DNA of 64,000 nt. Source: Leishmania martiniquensis. Taxonomy: Eukaryota > Euglenozoa > Kinetoplastea > Trypanosomatida > Trypanosomatidae. Where the stretch lies: the NCBI RefSeq assembly GCF_017916325.1, contig NC_090155.1, positions 623,501 through 687,500 on the forward strand. The letters run 5' to 3'. The notes under the pieces were generated by a model, which was not told the DNA's origin, searched no databases, and saw only the letters and a list, made by a program, of their open reading frames with translations. Position numbers and translations under genes: made by a program. Below are positions 1-8,085 of the stretch, one piece after another. Each line of letters opens with the position of its first letter. Within the stretch, counting starts at the first letter, position 1.

Positions 1-1276
1 GCCTGGTGCACACTCCTCCTCCCCGTGGTTGTCGAGTACAGGCGCAGCTCCTCGTCGGCTACCGCCGGTGTGCTGCGGTGTTTGTCGTGCTGTGGGGGCG
101 GTGGGTCAGGCTGTCCTGCTGGGCCCTACCGGTCCTCTCGTAATACACGTGCAGTTCGACGCGCGGGAATGGCTCGACATGAGTGCGCGAGCAGCTCCAG
201 CAGCCACAGCCCACGGCTGGCTGTCTGCCGCCAGCGCCGATACCACGGCAGTGTGTCCGCCGCCGCTGTCCCATTTGGTATCCCAATACACTGCCGACGC
301 AACCCCGGCGCTGGGAGTGGCCTTGTACGCCGTCTTGCAAAGCGAAGGCACCTTCGACCTCACGGTACAGCACCCCGATGCTTCTGTTGGAGGTCACCAC
401 AGCAGCTCACCGCATTTTGGGGGCTCTGCCCCACTCGCTGAGTTTGTCGAGTGGCTAGTGCGGCTCCTGCACACCCCGACACCTGCTCTGGTCGTTGAGT
501 GGCACACACCCACCTTTCCCTCAGCTGCCAGCGCCACCTGCGCCACGCACAGATGCGAAGATGCAACACCGAACTCATCGCATGATTCGGGGGTCGCTGA
601 TGGCTCGCACGTGCCGCTCTCGTCGCCCTGCTCCCCCACGGCACAGCTGCACTCACCGTTGGCCCCATCTAGATCCTCACCCGCGACGTCTCCTCATCTC
701 ACTGATTCCTGCCGCTCCGCGGCTAGCGTAAGATCGACGTTTAAGGTGACCCGCCTCTGCAGCGGCGACGAGGGCCACGCGACCGCCTCGCTCTCTGCGG
801 ACTACCAGCACGCCGGAGGCTACCGGAACAACTCTTCCGCACCTCACGGGGCTACTATTACCACCACCACCACCGTCCCGTTAGGTATGCTGGCGCAACC
901 CCGCCACTCCACCGTGATGCAGCTGCTGGAGACATACAGCGACGTGTTGCAGAGTCGCGCCGCAGTATCTGCCTCCCATGCCGACACCTCGCGGGCCACC
1001 CCCTCCGTTGGTAGCTCCCGTGCTTCTCCACCCTCCCACGCCAAGGACACAAGCGGGAACGTCGCCGAGGCCATGAAGCCGCACCTACTGCTGAATTGGC
1101 TGCTGGCGGCGCAGGAGTCGTTGCGACTCTGTGAGGCTACATCCTTCTTTGACGGGGTAGAGCGTCCGCTGGTGCTGGCGAAGGAGCTCGAGGTGGCGGC
1201 CGAGGCGGAGCGGTTCCTCGACGCGACTTCTGTAGTGACTTCGCTGCAGTTTCGTCCTTGCCTCGGACGCCTGTGA
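1..1276 (+). CDS. Conserved-type hypothetical protein, 5' end outside the window
   Basis: The reading frame is open from base 2 to a TGA at 1274-1276 (424 residues visible). It has no convincing ATG near the left edge: the first in-frame ATG is near base 179, inside sequence that already looks coding. I therefore treat it as a 5'-truncated gene. The first 165 or so visible residues look globular, with hydrophobic beta-like stretches. The middle is serine/threonine/alanine-rich low complexity, including a run of threonines near residue 285. The last 110 residues look helical and acidic (leucine-rich, with an E/A-rich segment) and could form a short coiled coil. I recognise no family. It is the first member visible of the plus-strand block. 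Codon use (strong G/C in third position) matches its neighbours, so I am confident it is coding, but not of its function. Confidence 0.72.
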   Translation, partial: PGAHSSSPWLSSTGAAPRRLPPVCCGVCRAVGAVGQAVLLGPTGPLVIHVQFDAREWLDMSARAAPAATAHGWLSAASADTTAVCPPPLSHLVSQYTADATPALGVALYAVLQSEGTFDLTVQHPDASVGGHHSSSPHFGGSAPLAEFVEWLVRLLHTPTPALVVEWHTPTFPSAASATCATHRCEDATPNSSHDSGVADGSHVPLSSPCSPTAQLHSPLAPSRSSPATSPHLTDSCRSAASVRSTFKVTRLCSGDEGHATASLSADYQHAGGYRNNSSAPHGATITTTTTVPLGMLAQPRHSTVMQLLETYSDVLQSRAAVSASHADTSRATPSVGSSRASPPSHAKDTSGNVAEAMKPHLLLNWLLAAQESLRLCEATSFFDGVERPLVLAKELEVAAEAERFLDATSVVTSLQFRPCLGRL

Positions 1277-2263
1277 GAGGGGGTCTATTTTTTTTTTTCT
1301 TCGCGTGGTGGTGGTCGCGTGCTTGCCTCTGCGGCCCCTTCCCGTTTGCCCCTCGGCGCGTCACCCCAGGGTGCCATGAGATGGCTCCTCTGCCGCCGTT
1401 GCGGCTGCCGATGAGCATGCCGGATAGGCGCACAGACCAGTAAGAAGACGCCAACGCTTGAGTGGGGTGAGAATGCTCATGTAATGCCCCGCCTACGGTG
1501 GGGCGGACTGTGTGCGCGTGTGTGCGGGCGCTGCGTGCGTCACCGTCTTCGGCCCGCTCTTGCACTGAAAGGGGCCATTGCGCTACGTGCCGTACCTGTC
1601 TGCGGCTCGCAGGCTCGCGCGTTCGGCAGCTCTCTGCGTTCCGTCCAACATCTGCGCTGGCTCATCTTCCCGCACTGCTCCCCATCCCCCGATTTTCTCC
1701 CCCTCCTCCGCTGTGTGTCTGCTTCGGTGAACAACGGCACCCTCTGCCCCCCCTCGTAAAAGAGGGAAGAGAACGCCTGCCGACTTCAAAGGAAACGCGT
1801 AGCCGTACCCCCTCCCCCTTCCCCCAGTGCGCCCACACCCGCGCCGCTGCGGCCCCCGCTGCTGGTGTGTTAGCAGCTCCACACCCCATTCTATTCGCTC
1901 TCGCACCGCCGTTCGCATACACATCTATCGCACAGAAGCGCTGCGCGCGCCCTCATAGAAGCGGCCCTCCCCCCGTCTCGGGCCCGTCCGCTCTTTAGAT
2001 CCCCCCTTCCTCCCCTCTCCTGCACTGTCATCTACGCAGCGGCACAATAGAGATGCATCGTACTTCTGCCCGTGCTTAGGCCCGTTTCTCTCTCTCTCCC
2101 CTCCGTGCGTAGCTGCCGTGAAGCACCTCGGCCTACCCACGCACACGTAGCAGAACCCTCCTCCTGCGGCTCCCTTCACTTCAGCCATTCCCCCTGCTCG
2201 CACATACGCGTGTGCGGAAGAAGGAAAGGGGGCTCGGCATAGGGGGAGGGCGTCACCGCGACG
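1277..2263 (+). other. Intergenic spacer with trans-splicing signals
   Basis: There is no gene-like frame here. It holds a T-rich run at about 1286-1301 just after the upstream stop, then long pyrimidine tracts. Two tract-plus-AG combinations look like spliced-leader acceptors for the next gene: C-rich tract 1806-1825 with AG at 1826-1827, and CT tract 2084-2105 with AG at 2111-2112. Confidence 0.7.
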
Positions 2264-5200
2264 ATGGCCGCTCTGCTTCGTCGACTGCGCTCCGTTTCCA
2301 ATTCCCCGGCGCACGGGGCAGGAAAAGGTGATGCCGAACCAGCTGACATGTTCCTCATCCAGGTAATCGCGTTTGGCGAGGTCTTCGCTGTCCCCGTATG
2401 CAAGACGACCCCCGTCACCGTGGTGCTGCGCCACGTGATGGAGGCGACGGTGCCCGAGGAGCAGGCGGCGGGGCTTGGCGACGTGGAGGCAACGCTGTAC
2501 TACAAAGATAAACCGCTCCAGCTCGACGCGACGATGACAATCGTCCCGCGCAATGCTATCCTTCACCTGCACTCGAGTGTGTCTGCCACCTCCTCGATAC
2601 TGCATAATTGTCGGCACGGCGCCGTGTCAATGCTACCAGGCAGTCGGCGGCGGTGCGTCAACACGACGGTCACCATGCACCCCTGCCTTCGGAGCAAGCG
2701 CGTGGCCGGCGTCCGTGAAGTCTCCAACTCCCCCGCCTCTCACCGGCGATCGTCTGGCTTTGCTGGCCTCTCGTCAGATGGCAGCCCCCATACAGAGCGA
2801 CACGAGAGCCCTACAGCCGCGAGACTCGGCAGCATCTCGGAATGTGCGTCCTCCGCTTACCACGAAACGGAGCGGATGAGTATGCCGACGCCGCCTGACG
2901 CAGCTCCAGTGATGATGTGGCCGCCGGCAATGCTTCCGATGATGTCTACTACACCCGTCCGGACAACTGCGGGGGCTGAAGTGGCCGACGTGGCGCCATG
3001 CTACTACTTCGTCCCTTGCGCAGACGCTGCGACGCGAGCACCGATACGACTGCTCCGCACCCAGGGACGCACCGAGTCAGCACCGTCCCTCACGGCGAGC
3101 CGCCGTCGAGACAGTGCCGTCGAGTTCGCGAACAGCTACCCCTACCCTCCGGCCGGCATTAGCCCGCTGGACACCGCCGCCATTGCTGTGGCCGACCCCT
3201 CATCGTTCTCCCCTCTTCCTTCACCCCCTAACGTGCCCGCCGTCACCGCCGACCGCTTCACCGGCAGCAACGACAAGCACTTGGCCGTGTACTTGCGTCT
3301 GCCACGCGACCAGGCAGCCGCATGCATGTCCGCTGCTGCCCTGAACGGTGATCGCAATATTGTCGTGAAGGCGGCGGAAGAGGACGGAGCGCCGGCTGAA
3401 GCGCTGCTGAATGCAACCACGTCGACCGTTGGGACCACTACATCGCGCGCCACCAGGGCGTACGTATACCGCAGTCTGCGCGTGTTGCGGGACTTCCCGG
3501 TGGGCACGTTGCGCGAGTTGTACGCGGTGCCAACCGAGCACCGTCTGCACGCCGCGCATGCAGAGGTGGAGGATGAGCGGAAGACCTTCCGCGAGATGCG
3601 CGTGGCGCCAAACACCGTCTTCTACTTCAAGAGGCGAGCTGAGGCAGGCGGCGACGCGGGTGTTGAGCAGAGGGGTAGCGAACACCCTCTCACACGCGAG
3701 CGCATCGGCGCTACCGCAGCAGTGCCGCAGCCGCCTCAGATGCAGGTTGACAGATGCACTGAGATGCATCACACCCCTTCCCCCATCGACTCAGCGCGCC
3801 CGTCGGCGGGTCGATCCTTCCCTTCCGCCCCTGCCCCTGTGCTCTCCGGCACCACGCCGAGCTCTCGCGCACACAGCCGCACTCCGAGTATCCCCAACAG
3901 CGGCGTCCACCCAAGCACCCTATCCATCTGCGAGCGCATCGACGCCTTCAACGGGGCTGCAGCGCACCATCCCTCCCACGACACTAGGCAGGCCGTCCGC
4001 GTGGTGGATGACGATGCGGAGGCTGACTCGGCACTGGCGCCTCCAGGCCGGCACGTTCTGGAGGGCGACAAGCAGACGATGCCCTCTGCCGTGTCTACCG
4101 AGGAGGCACGGCGAGCCGCCGACTCAACTGCGTTGCGCACTGAGGTGGAGACGGCGGGCCACCGGCAGCCGTCCCCAAAGCCCTGCGACAGCGCAAAGGG
4201 TAACAGCTCAGTGACTGCCGACTCGCCGAGAGGAATCAGGGCCGCGGCGGTGGACGCGGAGGTGCTGCGCGTTGATGCGGACGGCTGCTTGGGGGGCGAT
4301 GCGGGTGAGGTGTCTGTCGCCGCTGCTGCCGCCGCGGGCTCTGAGGCATCGGGGCGGGAGCTGAAGAAGATGTATCGCCTGCAGCGTCGCTCCCCGGCAG
4401 TGGCCCCGGCGAACCCGACAACGTGCGCAGATGTGCTACGTGGCGAGGAGGAGGCGACAGCGGAGTCAGCCTGTACCACTGCCTCCACGCAGTTGCCCAA
4501 GACGAGGCGGCTCTCGAAGCTGGTGGCCAAGCTGGAGGGCCTACGCCGCCACCGGGTCAAGAGCACCCCGGCGTCTACAGCCCTCACGCCACCTCATCTC
4601 GCTAGCGAGGTGCTGCTGTCGGTGTCCGCGGCCGATCTAGTGCAGCCGGCGGTCGAGGTCGGCGAGCCGCACCAGTCCTTCACCGCACCTGTCAACGTCG
4701 GCTCTACTTGTCGACTCCATGCGGCCGAAGAGGTGGTCGACACACAGCCGAAGCGGAAACGGCCCAAGGGGCCTGTGAAGAAGTCTGTGGCCGCGGAGAA
4801 GGGAGAACAGCCGTCGAAGGGCACCCCTGCGCTGAGTCGCACCACCTCGACGGGATCTTTCACCACAAAGACAAAGCGCTCCAACAGCGCCCCATTCTTC
4901 AAGCCCCTGCGGCGCCGTTCATCCCTTCCGAGCAGGGATGACGGTGCCGCCCAGCCTCCTTCGTTCAGCAAGGATGCGTCTACAGCCACCCCGCTGGCCG
5001 CCGCGTCGTCGCTGACGCCGCCCTCCTCCGAGGAGGTGCTGAAGGCGCTGAAGCGCAAGTCGGTCCGCCTCAGCAGCAAGAAGAGGCTAGAGGAGACAGT
5101 GGGGGCTGCAGCCACAGCGACCACGACCATTGTGCCGTCATCAGGGAAGGTGGCGGCGAGAGCGGCTGGAGAAGCCGCCACAGCCGAATCGGTGGAGCGA

Positions 5201-5965
5201 AGTAAGGCGGGGGTGGAGTACACACCTGTGCCGGCGAAGGCGGCTCGAGAAGCCGGCAGTCCTTCGCGTGGCAGCGGCGCGTCGTACAGCCAGCGTAATT
5301 GCCGTGCTGGCGCGAATGTACCAAGCCAACCTGTTGCTTTCCTCGGCTCTGACCTCAGACAAGGCGCCGGCATCACTCCGCCCGCCGCGACGGCTCACGT
5401 TGCCGCGGCTAGCAGCGCCACTGTGGAGCCCGCCGTGCTCAGCTCCACACGTGTCCCCCCCCGACGCGACTCGCACATCCCCATCTCCATCCTCATCGCC
5501 CCGGCACGACCGCAGAGCGGCGGCCAGCAGCGCAAGAACCGCGCCCCCGGCAGCCACTCATCCGAACCAGCGAACCTGACCGCAGCCCTTCGGCGAAGCA
5601 GCGCGGAGAACTGCACCGCAGAGTACAGTGTTGAGAGCCCCAGCAGCGCGCATCGGCTTCGCATCACCCTCAGGGATCTACAAGATACCACTCGCTTCCA
5701 TTACGGCATCCCTGTCGAGCCGGACTGCCCGATCGGATCGCTGCGAGAGTGGCTTGCAGCCATGCAGCGGCCCAGCAGCGGCGTCGGCAAGGCCGCGCCG
5801 GACTTGAGCGACGCGAAGCGTTACGGCATCTTCGTGGGCGACGAGCTCCTGCCTGCGGCGGATTCGGAGACTTTCGCGGAGGCGACTGGCAGCCGCAACG
5901 ACATCATCTTCTCAATCCGTCCCTTACTAGGGGCCGCCGCTGCACTACGCACGCATCGCTGGTAA
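2264..5965 (+). CDS. Large basic low-complexity protein with three ubiquitin-like segments
   Basis: This is a 1,233-residue protein starting at the ATG at 2264, the first ATG after the pyrimidine-rich spacer. Three parts look folded, and I read each as beta-grasp (ubiquitin-like). They are residues about 29-105 (beta strands, a central helix, then a Y-Y-K-D-K-P-L turn that recalls the ubiquitin hairpin), residues about 338-462 (interrupted by an insertion, with a T-L-R-E-L-Y helix start), and residues about 1131-1223 (G-S-L-R-E-W helix, then Y-G-I-F-V-G-D-E). The linkers are long, serine/proline/alanine-rich and strongly basic in the second half (K/R clusters near residues 745-770 and 825-885), suggesting a scaffold or nucleic-acid contact. 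No enzyme motif is visible. The ubiquitin-like reading is inference from the pattern of strands and turns; the coding call is firm. Confidence 0.85.
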   Translation: MAALLRRLRSVSNSPAHGAGKGDAEPADMFLIQVIAFGEVFAVPVCKTTPVTVVLRHVMEATVPEEQAAGLGDVEATLYYKDKPLQLDATMTIVPRNAILHLHSSVSATSSILHNCRHGAVSMLPGSRRRCVNTTVTMHPCLRSKRVAGVREVSNSPASHRRSSGFAGLSSDGSPHTERHESPTAARLGSISECASSAYHETERMSMPTPPDAAPVMMWPPAMLPMMSTTPVRTTAGAEVADVAPCYYFVPCADAATRAPIRLLRTQGRTESAPSLTASRRRDSAVEFANSYPYPPAGISPLDTAAIAVADPSSFSPLPSPPNVPAVTADRFTGSNDKHLAVYLRLPRDQAAACMSAAALNGDRNIVVKAAEEDGAPAEALLNATTSTVGTTTSRATRAYVYRSLRVLRDFPVGTLRELYAVPTEHRLHAAHAEVEDERKTFREMRVAPNTVFYFKRRAEAGGDAGVEQRGSEHPLTRERIGATAAVPQPPQMQVDRCTEMHHTPSPIDSARPSAGRSFPSAPAPVLSGTTPSSRAHSRTPSIPNSGVHPSTLSICERIDAFNGAAAHHPSHDTRQAVRVVDDDAEADSALAPPGRHVLEGDKQTMPSAVSTEEARRAADSTALRTEVETAGHRQPSPKPCDSAKGNSSVTADSPRGIRAAAVDAEVLRVDADGCLGGDAGEVSVAAAAAAGSEASGRELKKMYRLQRRSPAVAPANPTTCADVLRGEEEATAESACTTASTQLPKTRRLSKLVAKLEGLRRHRVKSTPASTALTPPHLASEVLLSVSAADLVQPAVEVGEPHQSFTAPVNVGSTCRLHAAEEVVDTQPKRKRPKGPVKKSVAAEKGEQPSKGTPALSRTTSTGSFTTKTKRSNSAPFFKPLRRRSSLPSRDDGAAQPPSFSKDASTATPLAAASSLTPPSSEEVLKALKRKSVRLSSKKRLEETVGAAATATTTIVPSSGKVAARAAGEAATAESVERSKAGVEYTPVPAKAAREAGSPSRGSGASYSQRNCRAGANVPSQPVAFLGSDLRQGAGITPPAATAHVAAASSATVEPAVLSSTRVPPRRDSHIPISILIAPARPQSGGQQRKNRAPGSHSSEPANLTAALRRSSAENCTAEYSVESPSSAHRLRITLRDLQDTTRFHYGIPVEPDCPIGSLREWLAAMQRPSSGVGKAAPDLSDAKRYGIFVGDELLPAADSETFAEATGSRNDIIFSIRPLLGAAAALRTHRW

Positions 5966-6533
5966 TGGCCTGTGCCTGTGTGACCACGTGTTGGCTTGCG
6001 CAATATTTATGGTGCATGTACGCTGCCTACACCCTTCATGGCATGCATCCTCTTCCTCGCTGCCTCTCTGATGCCCGCCTCCTCTTGCACGCCCTCGGCC
6101 ACCGGCAGGCACGCCCACAGCTCCCCTATTGATGGTACCTGAGAGGGAGAGAAGAGGCGATGCAGCACACACACACACACACACGCACACATGACTGCGC
6201 ATTTATGACTCCTTTCCTGAATTTCGCTTACCTTTTCGTTTTTTTTCCCATTTGTGTGCATATGTCATCTCTCCTCTCCTCTCCTCCATTTATATATATT
6301 TATATATTTGTGAGTGCTGCGATCTGTACGAGCTGCCTGCGCTCGCGCGCGCCTGTGTGCTGCGCGACGCCTGGTAAGTTTTGTCGCTTCGCGTATGTGT
6401 ATACATAAGTCTCTCTTGTGCCGTGTGCCTCTTTGTCCGTCTTCCTCTGTCGTTCCACAGCCGACGGGAAGCACAGATGGTGTCCCGCCTCTCCTACACT
6501 GCGAGGACCGCGAGACCCCGCTGCCGCCCCCCC
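5966..6533 (+). other. Spacer with CA repeat, AT-rich stretch and a strong splice acceptor
   Basis: There is no gene. It contains a CA repeat near 6165-6184, an unusually AT-rich stretch at 6286-6310 (rare in this GC-rich window), and a tract ending in CAG with AG at 6459-6460, which is one of the best acceptor-like sites in the window. That acceptor lies about 75 bases before the retroposon-derived repeat rather than directly before a gene. Confidence 0.6.
6165..6184. repeat. CA dinucleotide microsatellite
   Basis: About ten uninterrupted CA units, followed by an imperfect continuation. Comparable tracts sit in most spacers of this window. Confidence 0.9.
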
Positions 6534-7598
6534 TGCCTCCCGCTCCACCCACCCGCACATGCAGACCCGCCTGCCTTGGCTACGACGGTGCCCGGTATGC
6601 CATGCGAGATTCTCGGCTCGCTCGACGCTCAGAGCGCACCTCCTTCCACGGAGCGATGTGGTCGCAGACGTCTGGCTTGCGTTGCATCGGCCTCGCCCCC
6701 GTCGGGTGTCTATCACTGCCTCCCCTTGCTGTGTGCCCTCAGAGGTCCAGACGGTGGGCTGTGCGAGCGCAGGCGCACGTCTATGCGCGGACCCCCTGCC
6801 GCTGCAGACGTGGAGCAGCGCCCGACCTGCCGCGGCATGCGCTGAGGTGGCGGAGGAGGGCCGGGAGCACCCCAGACGGCAACGGCGTCCCGAAACCGCC
6901 CCCTGTACGTTCCTGCGCGAGCGCTGCCGAGCGCGGCCGGCATGGCGTATCGTGCCCGAGCAGTGCGCTCAGAGGTGCGCTGGGCACGCGTGAGAGGCGA
7001 GAAAGGCGCGCGGCGACTCAGACCCGTCGGGCCCAAAGTGCACGAGCGCGCGAGTGATGCGGCGTCTGCCACGTCGGACCGGATGGGGCTGATGAGGCGC
7101 GGGCGCGGCGAGCGGTATGAGGCGACCGCCGAGTCCGCCCGACCCTCACGTGAAGTGTCTCCGCGATGCCGAATGCCGACGGTCCGGGGCGACTCGGGCC
7201 GAGGGCCGGCAGACCGGCGGGGCGCGGGGTCTCCGAGGGCCCTGACCTGCGGCTGCCCGACATCGACCATGAGCTCATCCGGCATGCACCCAGGCCACCC
7301 GCCCTGCTACCGGGACCACAGGCGCCACTGCCCGTGCGCTCGAGCAGGGCCCTGGGCGCGGCCCGCCTGAGTGACGGCGTGTAGCCGACGCAGGTCCGTC
7401 TAGCAGCGATCGCGCAGCACACATCTGAAGACGGGACAGGGACAGGAAGCGCGTGCTGGGCGCACGGCCCCCGTGCACCACGACAGGCGGATCGTCTCTG
7501 AGCACGCGGATTCGCCTGTGGCGCCACGGGGGCGGGGGATGCGTGGCTGCATGCGCATCTATTGTGCCGGCGCACCCGCGGTGGTGGTCGTGGTGATG
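6534..7598 (+). mobile_element. Retroposon-derived fragment (DIRE/SIDER type), left copy of an inverted repeat
   Basis: These 1,065 bases recur in inverted orientation at 49,093-50,154. By eye the copies differ by one substitution (base 6589, T here and C there on the element strand) and two small gaps (AG near 6741-6744, one C near 6791-6795). The element strand near 6589-6645 encodes a zinc-finger-like motif, C-P-V-C followed by twelve residues and a histidine; the fourth ligand is missing. Ingi/L1Tc-clade retroposons carry a C2H2 finger near the C-terminus of their single protein, so I interpret this as a 5'-truncated 3' end of a degenerate Leishmania element. No complete ORF remains. Similarity fades after 7598, with patchy resemblance to about 7630. 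No clear poly(A) tail or target-site duplication was seen. Confidence 0.65.
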
Positions 7599-8085
7599 AT
7601 GGTGGCGGATGCGCTTGAAACGAGGACAAATCTTTTTTCCGTTCGCCTCGCGCACTCACCAGCTCTCTTCCCCTTCTTGTAGTCCCCCTTCCGTGGTGTC
7701 TGTTGACCGCACTATCGCATCGCTCACTTCACCAACAGCTGTAGAGGAGGCGCATCTCACGAAGGCTCCTCGCCTGTGCGTGAGCTCCATGGAGGGAACG
7801 GGAGCAGGTGCCGTATGGGGCGAGTGCGTAGTGAGCGGTGCTCCTCGAGCCGCCATCTCGGACTTTTCTTCTGACGGTGCCGCCTACATCCAGAGGTCGG
7901 CGTCGCGTCTGCCTCTGCTCCACCCACCGCATGATTTTCTCTTCCACCTTTCCTTTCCCTCTCCTCCACACATCCCTTTCATCCGTTTCGCGTGCACGTG
8001 AACGCGCAGAGAGCGTTACACCCACCCACTACTACTGCCAGAGGCGTTCTTTACCAGCTCAGTCACGGGGCGCGTGAGAGCATAC
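7599..8085 (+). other. 5' leader region of the AAA ATPase gene
   Basis: There is no gene. A pyrimidine tract ends in GTAG with AG at 7681-7682, and a second long CT-rich tract runs 7908-7985. Either could direct trans-splicing of the downstream gene. The first lies only about 80 bases after the repeat ends. Confidence 0.6.

Noticed and set aside
6942..7384. Open frames of 142 and 72 codons inside the repeat, present identically in both copies
   Set aside because: They are identical because the repeat is nearly identical. They run in different frames, are arginine/proline-rich and do not match a retroposon domain continuously.
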